The notes beneath the pieces are model-generated. The model did no database searches. It was not told the origin of the DNA and was given only the letters and a program-made list of their open reading frames with translations. From Casuarius casuarius (Eukaryota; Chordata; Aves; Casuariiformes; Casuariidae), in the NCBI GenBank assembly GCA_003342895.1, contig PTFA01000050.1, positions 4,569,723 to 4,633,722 of the forward strand: 64,000 bases of DNA. The letters run 5' to 3'. The position numbers were made by a program, and so were the translations under genes. Shown piece by piece: positions 48,960 to 62,477 of this stretch. How positions within the stretch are numbered: position 1 is the stretch's first letter; each line of letters starts with the position of its first letter.

Positions 48960-51900
48960 CAAAACCATCTAGTTAAAACAGTAACTTACTAAGTTCTGCA
49001 GAGTTTCTAGAACATTCTTTATATGGCTTAATTTGAGCTCCACTGATACCATATTATTTCTCTTATGTGAAAGCCTGAAGGTAGAACATGAAGTTCTTAC
49101 AGGAAAATGGTCAGAACAGTATGTGTAAGAATAGACAAAGTGCTTGCTTTAGTGAAAGTGAAATATTTCCAATTTTGTTATGTAACTGAAGCGGTTGTTC
49201 CAGCGTCTCCAAGAAGGCTCCTAATTGCAGCCATGCCTTGCTAGTGGCATCTTCATGGTCTTCAGCATTTTGTGCTTGCATTTCCTGAAACACTATCCTT
49301 GNCTTTCCAACCTGGAACTACATATACCAGTTGTCTAAGTGTTTTCAGCCTCTTTGGAAATCTGTGATGAGCACTGATACAGAGCAACAACATTCTTTAA
49401 CACAAAATACTTTGCTACTTTTCAGCAAGTATTAAGAAGAAAGAAAANGCACCTAGTCTCCAACAATGTTTCCCTGCATTAGGTCAGCTAGATCTGCTTC
49501 ATTCTGCAACCAGGCTGGGAGGAAAGGTACCATTCAGTGGCTTGCAGTAGTCAGTGCTTATTTTAACCTGGTTTTAGAAGCCTGGCTAATCATTAGTTTT
49601 ACTGCTTCTGAAAAAGTAGACGATGTACCACAACTTAAGAAATGTCATTAATAAAATCTGCATATGTAAACATAGGAACAGTTGCTCTACTTTTCATGAT
49701 TACTTGGCTCTCTTTTCTGAGGAAAGTAACGGATGTAAAATACATACATTCTGAGTAATTTAGCTAGGAAATGTTTTCAGAACTATTGGACCTTCCATTA
49801 TAAATGTAAACAAGACACAAAATCTGTTACAAAACCTGNCTTATGGAGCCAGTTTGCTGATGTCTTGTTTTTCATCTTTCTTGCCTCATTTTGAGAAAGA
49901 AGAGAAGCAGAGGTACTGTAAGCATGATGTATCTTAAAGTTCTAGTGTAAATCAAAATCAACAGAAGTCATTCTTTTCAATCAAAGAGTTGTCTCCCTTT
50001 AGATCTCTTTACTTTTGCTTTTTCTACTTTCACGTGACTTGCATGTTAATAGAATAATAGTGTTATCAATGAAAGAATAGTTCTTGGTGATTACTATCTC
50101 CTCTAGCAATGCACCTTTGATTCCTAGTCTCTCCATGTTTGAGACGTTANCAGTTTCGGCTTTAAGCTGAAAAAGGTCTGCTTTTTTTTTTGAGAATCTC
50201 ATTAATAAACATGAAAAAGAAAATGGCCAAAATGTCACAGCACACTGTAGTATACATTCAGGACTAAGGCATCCATAAGAGCCGCTCTTTCACTGTGCGG
50301 TGATGGTGTTGCAGTATGACTTAAGACTGTAGTTCTGTTGCTGCTTGCCACAAATCTTGTAGCATCTATGGAAGTCTAGAACTATTGGAGAGATTAGTAC
50401 TACAATAAAATCACCACATTCTCTGAAGATGGGTAGTGCTAATAGATGTAAAGTGGAGGGCCAGATTCTGAGGTNTTATGAATCCTTGTTTAGTTGCCAA
50501 TGTCCCTAAAATTTGTGGGTTTATATTGGCACCTGTGGTTCTTAAACATGGTAGTCCAGGAGAACCTATAGCTCACGAAGTCTCTGAAATGCCTGAGAAC
50601 TAGCAAAGAGAGGAGTCACATTTTANGCTTGTTGCTTATGCCTCTTTCCTAAACATCTGCTACTAGTTCCTGTCAGCATTGGGATACTGGTCTGGTCTTG
50701 CGAAGTGGCAGCTCTCACATTCAGATACTGCTCTGTTATTGTGTAGTGTCCAACACAATGAAATTCTAATATTGGGTAATCCCTAGAAGCTATCCAAATG
50801 AATGTCTATTTAAAAAAAGCTGCAATCAAAATTACATTTCCCAGCTTTGTATTCAGGAGGTGTAGTCAATACTTAAGGAAATCTTCAAGAAAAATGAAAT
50901 GTCTTTCCCTTTTTTCTAGTCTTCCTTATGCAATGTCAGAGNATAGCATGAGAAGAAAGCAAGCTTTTCTTATAACGTTGGTTATTCTGGTTTTCTATTT
51001 ACAGTCAGACAGGAGGAAACTCAGAAATGTATGAGCTCATATATATAGATTGACTGATCGCACTTCCGTATACTTCCCAAAATAGCCTATTTTTAAAACA
51101 CTTCTACTATTTGTAATACATAATGAGATACAGTATACCATGCTTTACTTTAGCATGTTTAATGTTGTCATCGCTGAATGACATTTGTCTATTTTTTTAT
51201 GAATGTCTGATTTTTAGCATTAGCACACTGTTTTTTCATTTAGTTCTTCAGTTCTAGCATTTCACTGTTTTCCTTTGCATAATATGGTTTAGAAGGCATT
51301 GGATTGGTTGTGAAAATTGCAAATATAGCACTTACATGAAGGGACATTTAGATTGCTGTTTACAATTAACTTTTGCGATTAAAGCTTCTAGATGTGTTCT
51401 CCAACTAGATGACAACATTTTTTCTGATTCTTCTGTGTGAACTTTATTCCCATATTCTCCTTTCCCTTCAAGTATAAATTACTGATTGAAATTAGTCAGT
51501 AGTTCTCTCTCCATATGTGACTTGATAGTTGAGACAGCATTTTCAAAGTATGGTACCCACAGTTAAGCTGTTTTACTTGATAGGCATCCAAGTAAGTGAC
51601 CTGGTTTCTAACATATTGAATATTATAGGTCAAAAACAGTTCAATATATATTGTGGGTGGTCAGCANGTAAGCATGTATGAAAGGCTGGTCACATATGTA
51701 GAAACGTGGAGATATTAACACAGCTGTTGTGTGAAATAAGATGTCATAGTATAATATTGGTTATAATTTGCAAGGGATAAATTGGTAAGCAGACATATAT
51801 AATTTCTCTTTCAGAAATATATAGTGTGTAAATCTAAATCTATATCTTAGTTTAATACTATTCAGGGAGTCAATATCTTCCTGTTGTATAACATNTATAT

Positions 51901-53030
51901 AGGCTCACAAAACTATGGTCAAACATGTTGAACATGGAGTGTTGTGTCATAACGATTATAAGAAATGGAGCCCGTGAGAGTAGAAAAACAGACGTGTCAA
52001 ACACACACTCCTTTTGCCAATAGGTATTTTACAACTGCCTATGTGTCTAAAATATTTCATACCGGAAAAAAGTGAGTGAGCTCCTGACATGTGATTTGTT
52101 ATATTTTCAATGGCTGTTGCAGTATTTTCTTACTGGGGTCGATAGTTAGATATGCACACCTGATACGTGGGTGTGCCAGCTAACAACTGTAGGGCAGCCA
52201 AAGCTTAGCTGATGATCTGACCTACTGCAATGTGACTCTTGTAAAGATGCAGGTGTTCAAATACTGAGTCCCATATGTGTATTCATGAAGGCACTCAAAA
52301 AGCATGTTTACCTCTTGATTATAAATAATTTCAGTCTCTTATTATCAACATGTCCTGAGCTTTTAAGTCTCTGGCTTTAAAATGCTTTTGGAAAAACTTT
52401 GCCCTTTATTTTCTGCTGGCTGGCTGTTCTGGGAAAGTGAAAGCATTAACTACATCACTGGGGCTTTGTCAACAATCCATGTAATTGAGTTAAAAAAAAA
52501 AAAATNAAAATCTCTTAATGGGTGTCTCTTCCAATTAGGAAGATCACAGGAATTTGCAGGATAAACGTAATTAATATGGATCATTCAAAGCATAGTTGTT
52601 TTTTCATTACACACAGGAAAAAAATACCTAGAAATGTTTAATCAGTAAGTATCTGTATTAATTATTATCGACTTGTGTTTGTTCAGGGCCATTTATCCTG
52701 ATGGGTTCTAAGTAGAACTATGCAAACAATGTGTTTTTCAGTTTGGTATCTGAGGCAAAAAATAAACAACTCAAAACATTGTTTAATGTAAACTTGAGAT
52801 AATTTTGGTTTTGTTCATTTTGTATTTCCTTTTGCAGGTGGTGATGCATGGGACCTTTTTAAAAAAAAAAAGAAAAACCCTAAACCCAAATTATTATTTT
52901 TGATGCAAAAACAAATGTTTCATGCAAGCTGTAAGTTTTTTGTTTTTTGGGGTTTTTTTTTGAGAATGTCGGAAATTTTGGCCCAGACTTTCAAGATTTC
53001 AATATTGCTCTCAAAATGAGGTGGCAGAAA
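48960..53030. other. AT-rich non-coding stretch
   Basis: No gene is supported. The first part could be the 3' untranslated region of the candidate exon at 48,749. Contents are otherwise AT-rich unique sequence with short homopolymers (50,181-50,190 T; 52,492-52,504 A; 52,859-52,870 A). Small frames at 50,798-51,034 and 52,382-52,564 show no domains. Confidence 0.45.
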
Positions 53031-53034
53031 ATAG

Positions 53035-53165
53035 TGCTGCTTTCTACCCTAGTGGTTTTGGCACTGAAAATGCTTATGATAACCCAGGTTCAAGTCCCAT
53101 TTCAGCTCTCANTCAAAGCAGAGATGAAGTGGAGTGTGTCTTGTTGCCTGCCAGTTCTCCTTTAG
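53035..53165 (+). mobile_element. MIR/CORE-type SINE head (tRNA-like)
   Basis: CCCTAGTGGTTTTGGCACTG is followed 16 bases later by AACCCAGGTTCAAGTCCC, where GGTTCAAGTCC is a perfect polymerase III B box, and then TTTCAGCTCTC. The order matches the tRNA-derived head of amniote MIR-like SINEs in the plus orientation. No cloverleaf can be completed, so it is not a tRNA gene. The tail is not recognisable. Confidence 0.55.
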
Positions 53166-53169
53166 CTGT

Positions 53170-55230
53170 TTACTTATTGTGTGTGACTTCTTTAAATTTC
53201 TTCTTTCTAAATTACTTAATACTGTTACCTTTTTAGTACATTTCTTTTAATTGGAACAGGGACTGGAACTCTAGTTCCCTGTTCTCTCGCCACCACCCAA
53301 GGTGAGCGCTCCAAGCAGTACACTGTAGTCATTTTCTTTCTCTTTCAGTATGTTTTCCAATGAGTATTTTATTCTGAGTCAAGTGAAGACTTGGGACAAC
53401 ATTACATGGGTCTGTCAGTTAAAGGAACTCTGTGGCTCCCTTACTGTTTAAGCTGTATTGTGAGCCACAACAGGGAAAAGACCCTGTTCAAAGTAATTTT
53501 TTCATCAAGTTTTTTTTTTTTTTTTTTTTTTCAAGGTGGGTCCATTCTCTGATCTAGGTCATAGTACAGCCCCACAAAAAGTTGTTAGCCTAACTTTAAG
53601 GTGGTGGTGGGACCCCTCAGATGGAGCTGGTAATCAACAACTGGGATGTGGTGTTCAGGAACTCCACTGACATCCCTGCATGCTCANGGTGAGCTGACAG
53701 AAAATCCATTTGAATTTTGAATGCATTTTACTGGAAAAACAAGCAAACTACTATGTCCAGCTTGAATCCAATTCTACTTGTGATTTAGTATCATTCAGAG
53801 GTAAGGCTGTTGATTTCAGTGAAATTAAATTGGTTGAAGAGTATTATATCCTGAACATATAGATAGAATATATCTGCAACTGAATGTTACTAAGCTGCAT
53901 GAGACTCTGTGTTTCCATGCGAAGGCATACAGAATGACAGTTTAAGCCCCTGAGTTTGATTTAATCTGTTTTCTTCCCTGCAAAAAGGAAATATTTTTGG
54001 TCCTGCATGAAGTAGGCTATCTTCTAGACTTCACTACATATTTCTGTCAATGCATAAGAAGTCAAGAATATTTTGTAAAAATGTTTAATTCTGCTCTTGA
54101 AATTTATTTGCAGTCAGTTATTTAGTAGTAATGTAGGTGACCTTGTCCACTTCAGGTGAGAGAAGGAAGGTTAGATCAACTCTTGGAATAATTGCCTTTC
54201 CTTTTAGTTAACTGACTCATTTTTCTGCCTGGTAAGCACTTTCACGGAACTGGTATACCTTTAAAGAACAATTCCAGCAGATGTTTGAAAGAGGAGTTTT
54301 CTTCTAACTGTGTAGGACAGCTTTGAGGCTTTTGTTCATTTGGGTTTTTATGCCTCATGTACTGCAGTATTTGAAAAGATGATGCTTACAGGAACAAGGT
54401 TATTTTTTAATGGTATTTATAGACATGTTTATTGAGTGGAAGAGAGTATACTAAAGTGTCTACTTAAAGCAAATCAAATGTGACTGCTTATGTGTGCCAA
54501 CTGCCACTTGTTTTTCATTTTCTTAAATTACTAATCCCATAGTACTGCGCTTATGTTGATTGTTTAGGGAAACAGATGACATATGTTGTAGTACTTAAGC
54601 TGAAGTAGAGCCAGGATAGAGACAGAAGGTGTTTATTTAGTTTTAAATGAAACACAGATCATGAAATGACTTATCACAGTGATAAAGAAGGACACGCAAA
54701 CATGATACACTTTGTAGTCAGTGGCCTATGGACTAAAGTAATTAGCAATGCCTAAATGAAACAAAAGAAATAATATTTGACTTGACCTTCATTGTTCAAG
54801 GTACAGAATAATCACTCCTGACAAAATCTAGCAAAATGCTTTACTCCTGAAACAAAGATGTGTTGTGAGGCATTTTTAGTGCAGTCTTGCAAGCCGTGTC
54901 ACAAAAGAAAGGGAACATCTTCAAGTTGCATAAACTGGACTTCGAGCTGTTATCCAAGCTATATTTACTGGACTGGCACATTCCCCTCTGAATGAAGTCC
55001 TGAGATAAGTCTCAGATACACTCTAGACAGAAAAAGGAAGAGGCAAATAACCAAATAATTTCACAAAGTTATTTCAGGATTGCAGAGGTATTTTTCTCCC
55101 ATTCATAAGTCATTAGCAATGAGCTCATTCTCTGAGGTCTTCCTGGTAAAAGGAGTTAATCTGATCCACTTTGCAGTGGACTTGTACTGGGCTTTACCAC
55201 AGTCTCTGCTGTGGTTGCTTGAGATAAATG
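53170..55230. other. AT-rich non-coding stretch
   Basis: Contains a T24 tract at 53,510-53,533 and otherwise unremarkable unique sequence. No gene or further repeat is recognised. Confidence 0.45.
53510..53533. repeat. Poly(T) tract, 24 bases
   Basis: The longest uninterrupted homopolymer in the window. It could be the poly(A) tail of a minus-strand retro-insertion, but the sequence to its right (CAAGGTGGGTCC onward) matches nothing I recognise. Confidence 0.85.
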
Positions 55231-55234
55231 TATT

Positions 55235-55332
55235 TGAAGCATTATTACTAGGAATAAGGGATGGAGGAGACTGATGCTCTCAAATCTTTCTCAAGGTCCC
55301 TTCCAACCTCGACCACTTTGTGATTCTATCTG
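55235..55332 (+). mobile_element. CR1 LINE 3' terminus
   Basis: Ends with AAGGTCCCTTCCAACCTCGA, then CCACTTTGTGATTCTAT, the hallmark 3' end of CR1 elements (GGTCCCTTCCAACC then GTGATTCTAT). The part further left (GGAGGAGACTGATGCTCTCA) fits the preceding CR1 segment loosely. The copy is strongly 5'-truncated. This is the best single marker of a bird or other sauropsid genome here. Confidence 0.8.
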
Positions 55333-55334
55333 CA

Positions 55335-57120
55335 TTACAGATAAACTACATTATCGGCAAGGGCTTGCTGAGTGAGGATTCTGCATGAACTAATAGCCAC
55401 AACAAACAGCCCTTGTAGTGCTGTTTACAGTTAGCATGGACATCTTTCTTTTGTTGCATTTACCTTCAAGTTTTGCTGTGTGAAGTCATGTAAAAAACTC
55501 TACTTGGCTACTGTTTGTTGTACTGGGAAACATAAAATGGGCTAGATGAATGACAAAGGGTTAATATTTCAATAGAGAACCATTTGGATCCATTTTGATT
55601 CATTTCAGCCCTTTACACTGAGTTTTGTTTTACTTGCAGGAGATAATTATTTTTAAGGACATGAATGACAATTTTGATTGCTGAACAAGACTTTATTCTT
55701 AAGATTCCTTACTTTCTTTCTTATTTCTGTTACGGCTTACTTCATTTGCAAATCTGTGCTTTTCCACTACCTTGAGCCACATTTTCTTAGCTCTGTTTTG
55801 CCCTTTCAGCCTCTTTTTAATTGCATTCTTCCCTGCAGATCTGCTTTTCTGCTCTATTTCATTATCCACCTTATTTTCCTTGTCATGAAGTTAGCTACTG
55901 CCACTAACAGCATTCTGACCCTTTCTTTTGGTTGAGTTATGGTATCCTAGGGGTTGTTTCTCTTAGGGCAAGAAAGATAGTTGATTATTTCTAATGCAGT
56001 TCAGTTTATTTACAAAGACTGTAGAAAAGTAGATTTCTTGGAACACAGCAGGAATCTAAAACCAAGTCATCGCTAAGCAAAATGTGCTTTTCTTGGGTAA
56101 TAACAGTGCTTCTTCAGTTATTCCTGCTACTTTGCAACTTCGTCTGCTCCCATGGACTTGGCTTATGCAGAAAGGCACACCTTTTACAAATATTAGCCTG
56201 TGAAACTTCATTATGAGCTGTGTTGTTGGTGTAGTGTTATTATTCCATGAAAGAGCATTGGTATTTCTTAAATTATAATTTCTAGAAATTGAAATGAATT
56301 TTTTTTAGGAAAACTGTCTGTGATGTTTTCATTAAGTGTCAAGCCATCGTTGGAGCTGCCCTTGCCATCTTTTTGGAAGTGTGTGAGGAAGAAATTTCTA
56401 ACTTGCACAAACTTTTTCACAATGTCAGTTGACTATTATTCCCCTAGTAGTAGCAGAAATGATAGGGAATATAATTTACTGAACTATTATCCGTGTGTAT
56501 ATTTGCCTCAAAATGATGCATTTTGTATTAAAGAATGTAAGNTTTAGGCCTGTGAAATCTTTTTGCTTTATCAAATTGAAAGTTATCAGTGTCTTCTGGT
56601 TTGACAGAATATGATAATCCTGTCTTCTCTAAATGTACTTGTAATCCTTTGTGAACAGACCTTTATTCCAAACCGATGAATTTTTTTTTTAATGTCATCT
56701 GTGAAGAAAACTTTAGTTTAGACTATGTTAGTGTTTTGAGCTGTTGGTATTTTGGCCTATTTTTTCCTTACTGCATTGAAGGCTATTTTGTAGTAGTTAT
56801 TCTTAATGGTTATCATCATTTAAGAGGGGGGATTGAGTGGGGGATTTATAATCTCAGTCTTGATATAAGCAGATCTAATAAATTTTTGAAGACATACAGA
56901 ATGATAAAAAAAATATAAATCCCATGGTTTTTATCTTATCTAGCTGTATTATTCATATGAATTTGGAAAGGTTTCTGTGGTAGTAGTTCAGTTCTGTGTT
57001 TTAATGAATATGCATGAAACTTCATCATGTTCTGTTGCCTTCTTAATACTTGCATTAAAATCAGAGAATATAAAATAAACTGTTGTATAGTTTATGAATA
57101 TACTCTATAGTATGTTGTAT
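55335..57120. other. AT-rich non-coding stretch
   Basis: The 85-codon plus frame at 55,678-55,935 is Leu/Phe-rich because the strand is T-rich. It has no loop structure, splice site or signal pattern that would justify a membrane-protein call. No gene or recognised repeat. Confidence 0.45.
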
Positions 57121-57124
57121 CAGT

Positions 57125-57195
57125 AGCTCTCAAAGTGGTTTACAAAGGAAGCAAATACCATTATTGCTATTTTACAGCTGGGAACATAGACACAG
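57125..57195 (-). mobile_element. MIR-like SINE 3' part
   Basis: AAAGTGGTTTACAAAGGAAG, then CATTATTGCTATTTTACAGC, then TGGGAACATAGACACAG follow the complement of the CORE and 3' region of amniote MIR elements (the AAACTGAGGCACAGA and CATTTTACAG blocks). The element is therefore in the minus orientation. The region to about 57,290 may be its decayed head. Confidence 0.55.
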
Positions 57196-57564
57196 TAATC
57201 AAAGCCACAGTGATAAAATGAGTGCTCCAGTCTGTCTGGTGCACTTACTACGCCCTGCTCTGTCAGCGCCAGGAGCCCTGTCTCCTCCTCTGCTGATGAT
57301 AATTGCAGGGTATTCAGCAGGTTTCCAAATCAGGCCAAATGCATCTTTTCTGAAAGAAGAGGATTTTAAACAACAGCTAAAAGCAATGTCTGGGTTTTCA
57401 AAGCACTGCTGAAAATACAATTCATTAAACCAGTTGCAACACTGTAACGGAAACTGTTTCATTCACAGTATTGACTGATTTCAGTGCACCTGTAGTTTCA
57501 GTACCNGGATGATCTGCCTGAGAAACAAAAGCAGATTTCTTTCCCTGTGGCAAAAACCCACTGG

Positions 57565-57607
57565 GTTTTGTTTGTTTTGTTTTGTTTCATTTTGCTTTTT
57601 TTGTTTT
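57565..57607. repeat. (TTTTG)n-type simple repeat
   Basis: A T-rich array of TTTG and TTTTG units. No element body is adjacent. Confidence 0.75.
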
Positions 57608-58035
57608 AACAGGAAGTGTTGTTTTCTAGAGGGGTTTAAACCATTCTATAAAGTTCAATAATAGTTTTCTGTTAAAAAGGAATATTCTAGAACCTTAAAG
57701 AGTTCGGCGCTACTAAACTGTGGCTCTCCTGGCTCTTCTGCCCCCTCTTCCTCATTATTGTAGTAGCTGAGGGAAGACTGTGTATCAGCGATGCCATGGT
57801 TCCTGATACTGTCTTCACTCCTTGTCTTCTGCAAATGTGAGGGACAGTATTACCTTAATCTTTCCCTAGGCTTAAGCTAGTACATTTAACCTTCGATTTG
57901 CTGAAGAGTAATACCACATATAAACTTGTTACTGTTGTGGTGACCAGCTTTGTAATTTATAGTAAATTCATTGCATTTCTGAAACTTCTTGCTAACAGTA
58001 ACGTAAACTTCTACCAACAACTGGAAAAGATTTAT

Positions 58036-58164
58036 ATTCTTCTTTTATAAATGAGAAACTGAGGCACAGGGACATGATGTGAATTGCTTATAATCATAGA
58101 GAAAGTCTACTGCAGACCCTGAAATGCAGCCCTGTGCCTTGGTGGCTCTATTATCCTGCCTCTG
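58036..58164 (-). mobile_element. MIR-like SINE
   Basis: TTTTATAAATGAGAAACTGA, GGCACAGGGACATGATGTGA and ATTGCTTATAATCATAGAGA, then TGAAATGCAGCCCTGTGCC and GGCTCTATTATCCTGCCTCT, follow the full complement of a MIR consensus from CORE to tRNA-like head. It is the best preserved SINE here and is in the minus orientation. Confidence 0.65.
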
Positions 58165-58411
58165 ACTTTTCTGGGAGGGAAATTTACTGAACTGTTGCTG
58201 GTATATCTGTCTTGGGTGCTTTATTTCTTGATACAATTTTTTTTAGAGTTGTACGTAATTTAAAGTACCTCCTTTTACAGTTATGCAGAAGCGTGTACAA
58301 TAATAGATGCCATCACATTAAGTAAATTCTAAGTTTTCACTTAGGTAATCTGTTTCTGCAATTCACAAAAATGAGGTAGGTAATTGCTAGATGAGCCAAG
58401 AGAATCTAATT

Positions 58412-58429
58412 ACGTGACTGAGATCACGT
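58412..58429. promoter_or_regulatory. Inverted ACGTGA / TCACGT pair
   Basis: ACGTGA and TCACGT are perfect complements separated by CTGAGA. The right half is part of a full CACGTG E-box. Such sites bind bHLH-zip or bZIP factors. A (TA)n run follows immediately. Function is inferred only. Confidence 0.35.
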
Positions 58430-61400
58430 GTATATATATATACCTTGTGGGGCTACCTTCTGTTAATGAGCAATGTGTCTGGAAGAGTTGTATGGCAGAA
58501 TGAAGGTTTCTCTGTAAGTGCCCCCCTCCCCCCCAGTTACAGTCCATATGGGCTTTTGTCAATGTTCATTAATACCAGTTGATCCTAAAAACTATCTAAA
58601 TTTAACTCTTTTGTCTTGTGTGGAATTTCTTTTTTTAGACTGTACACTGTATAATGTTTGGGAAGAAAGCTGCTTTGAAACACAAGTGGAAGAGACAACA
58701 AATATTATTATGCATAGTTTCATTTAAAATGACACGATGAATGTAATAACACGTCTTTAATTTTGTTTCTAATTCACTTAACCATTCACTCTATATTTAC
58801 AAAAAACTCACTTCTCATTAAAGTCACTGTTTTAAAATTATAATCTTCTGTNGAGTACATCTAGGATATGACCTTTCTTCATTTGAAATGTTCTAAAAAT
58901 TAAGTTTTCATAGACCGTAGGCAGCACTCCAGGGACAGGTTCTTTAATATACTGGATATTGCTTTCAAAGTACTCTTAATTGCNTAAATTAATAATGGCT
59001 TTTTTTCTTTCGTTCTTATAAGGCATAAATGAATTTGAATCACTCTCTAAAGAATTGAATCACTAGTTATCTCATTGTGATTACTTTTTGCTTTCATTGT
59101 GAAGGTAAAAAAAGAACAGCAAGGTCACCTTCAGCATGTTTTTTGTTTGTGAGAAAAGCAAAGGAAAGTGACACTAATTCCACTCAACCAGCTCTTAGGA
59201 AAGCATAGAGACTCCAGAAATTGTGGTGACTATGTTAAGTCAGCTGTAGATGACATATGTATATTTAAAAGCAATNTGGTAGCTTTTGAGTAATGGTACA
59301 AGACATATTTTTATTCATCTTAAAATACTGAATAATAGTACTGTTTGTATAAAGGCCAATACAAACAGATTTCTGACATAATTTGAAGAGAGGAGGGTAG
59401 AGTGTTGTTTGTATTTGTAGGAATGAAAGGGAAAAGCAGAGGTAAAATCTTCACTTTCTTTTTTTTAGCTGTAAGCTTTATTCATTATTGTGAAAATTTG
59501 CATTATGTGATGTAGATGAGTTTTGTGCACTCCATCTGGCAGCTCAGGAGAGACAGAAAATTAGTCAGGAACCTTATTAATCACTTGGGGAATCTGCTGA
59601 GTATGTGATTAACCCAGAATGGATTTTTAAAATGTTTCATACAAGGTATGGTGAATCAATTCTAACTCAATAAATCAGGCTTGTTTGTAAGCTTGAACTT
59701 CCCAAAGGAGCTCATTCAGAACGCAGATCTACCAGCAGCTTGGTACAGAGCTCTTCACTGGTAGGTATGAGCATCTTGGGTCCTCAGTGGTAGCACTCAA
59801 ATTAAAAATGGAAACATGGGAAATGAAAAGAACGAGAAATTTCAATTTAGATAGCCTCAAGTGCTAGTGACAGATTTTGAAGTCTGCAGAGTGTGTGGAC
59901 ATTCAGGTTTTTACTTTTGACTTGTACTATGATGGTACAGGGATGTACCTTTTCAGGCTATATCTGTTAATGATCAGAAAAGCGAAAAATATCTTGTCAT
60001 GTGTTAACCATGACTACTAAAGTAGTAATAAAGCAAAACAAGTGCAGCAGGTATAAGCAGAATAAATAGCAATGGTAATGTAATGGTATCTTTATTACNA
60101 AAAATAATTTTTGTTCTACTGTATTGTAACTAATATTTTAATATTAAAATTATTCCTCTTATACAAATCAGATGCATCCTTAAATAACTAATTTGAGGAA
60201 GATTAACTAAGGAGAGAGGAAGACTGTGATCAGAATTTCTTGTATGGTGGCCTCTTTAATTCCTCTGATTTCCTGTGTGAAGAGGCATAAAATGGGTACA
60301 AGTCATGGACTATAAATAGTAAAGAAGACAATTTCTGCTTGAATGTTTTGTGTAGAGGGAAATTCAGCTTTGTTTTTTGCAGAGTTTTCTACAAGAGAGA
60401 GGAATGTAAGACCTGACATTTTAACATTCCATTCTTTTAATGATACTTTCTCTGTTTTCTTGAAAGTCTGGCCAGCAGTTTCAGTACTTCCGACTCAGTA
60501 TATTTTCATTAGACAGTGATGGAGTGGTTTGTTCCGTAGACTCATATTTTGCTGTTAGAGACCATTTACTAGCTTGAATTTGAACTGAACCATAGCAAGG
60601 ATACTGCAAGCAATTATGGCAAACACCTGTTGTATGAATGCTCTTGGTAGTCTATTATTGCAGCTAATGGAAGTCTATCGTATTATGCAAAAGTGTACTG
60701 AATTCATTATTCAGTGAAAAGGCATGTTAAAGATTAATATTATAAGACTGTTTTGTATAAAGTAGGGAAGTATGTTTTTATTGCTTAAGTTTTAACTTTA
60801 AGATTCAGTGCAATTCAGGTTATCTTGAAATGCCTAGATAACTGGAAGTGATAAATTTCTCCTATCATAGTGTGGCATAGCAGCATCCAAAAAGTCCTTC
60901 TCTTCAGGTTTTGGATTTCTACAGATAGAAAACAAATCCTATTCTTAAAGATGCTATGAATGTTTACTTATGACTGGGTCTTCAGTGGGCTTTCAGTAGC
61001 AAGTATTATTTTGTACACTTTCAATCTGCNTGTGTATGCTGATACATTATCAAAGGTGTGTGCTTTGGGCTAACATCTTAGTGTGCACCGTNATACACTA
61101 ATACCTTTGTACATATAGATGAAACTTTTATGTCTAGCATTTAAACCTGTTATCACCTGCATGTGCAGTTAGAGTTTATCAGCACTTCATGTTGGTTCTT
61201 AGCACATTTGGCTATAATATATCCAGAACTGTGTCTGTGGTCCTGGAGAGTGGAAATCGGGCTCTGCCTATGTAAGCGATACAATACCGGCACGTACCGC
61301 TAGGTCAGAGGTACTTTTAGACCTGTACATCTTGTTCTAATTATTACTGTGTCTCACTGGGTAGTAGTTAAATGACTGTATGCAGTTACCAAATGTAGAG

Positions 61401-62477
61401 CCTGAAGTGGCATGTTGTTTCTATGATCATCACCAAAACCAGAGTTCGTTCTAATAAGATGGGAGAAATTTCTCAGAGCAAGATTTCCGATATGATTAAG
61501 GATATTAAATGTCTCACTTTCTAAAGGTAATGTATCTGTTATCTTAGGGTNAGAATCATGCTGCCACAGCTAGGATTCTTAATAGTCCCTTAGTTTGCTT
61601 AATTGCTTTACTGTTGCTTTTATAATTAAGACCCATTAACTTGTCNCATACTGATAATAGAGATGGACCCTGAAACAGACTAATAAATTAAAGTCTCTTA
61701 TAGTTCTGAATGTTCATAGGAATGCATTAATTTTATTGTTATTAGCAAAAGCAACAGAAGGTAGCAGAAACTGATTTTTATGAAGCACTGGAGTTTGACT
61801 AGTAGAATACATGTCTCGTAGTTATTTTGCTTTATTTTCAGTAAGTGGCTAATAGTTAGGATAGTCTCTTTTCCTTTTGATTAAATTTATTAATCTTTTA
61901 TAAAGAAGAAAGATCTCCACCTGCAATTACAATATGGTGTTTTAGAAATCTCCTTATATAAAGGTTTGGTTATATAGCATGGGATTAAATTGGGAACCTT
62001 TGGATCCAAAAGGTATTTGCAATCTTAACANGTCAAAGTATTAGAAAAGGTCTCCAAATATTGTGATCATGTACCTCTCTCAAGGTTAACTTTGATGTCC
62101 TGAATGTCTGTCAGAAAAACACAACCAGCAGAAAAGAACGAGAAGCTCTTAGGGAGGAAAAATCAATACTGGATAAAACAGCTTTTGAAAANCTTTAATG
62201 ACCGTTCTGTACTCCTGGACTCTGTACATAGATATATACTATCTGTGTACCTCACATACACAAATAACAATTTACCAGGAACTCTGAAAAGGTAATACAA
62301 ATTAACATGTTGTTAGTAAAATCTATTCATGTATCTTTCCTTAACTGTGGGAAAGAGATTTTATTTTAATAACTTTTACTTTTTGCAAACGGTCATTGAT
62401 TTCAGTCATTAACAGTTTGGAATTGAGACCTGAACTGGAACATACTACCATTNCCCCCCCCAAAGCAATGCACCTGA

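Noticed and set aside
53085..53103. tRNA gene suggested by a perfect B box
   Set aside because: No acceptor stem or anticodon arm can be formed, and the context matches a SINE head.
55678..55935. 85-codon hydrophobic frame resembling a membrane protein
   Set aside because: Phe/Leu richness follows directly from the T-rich strand. There are no splice sites and no family resemblance.
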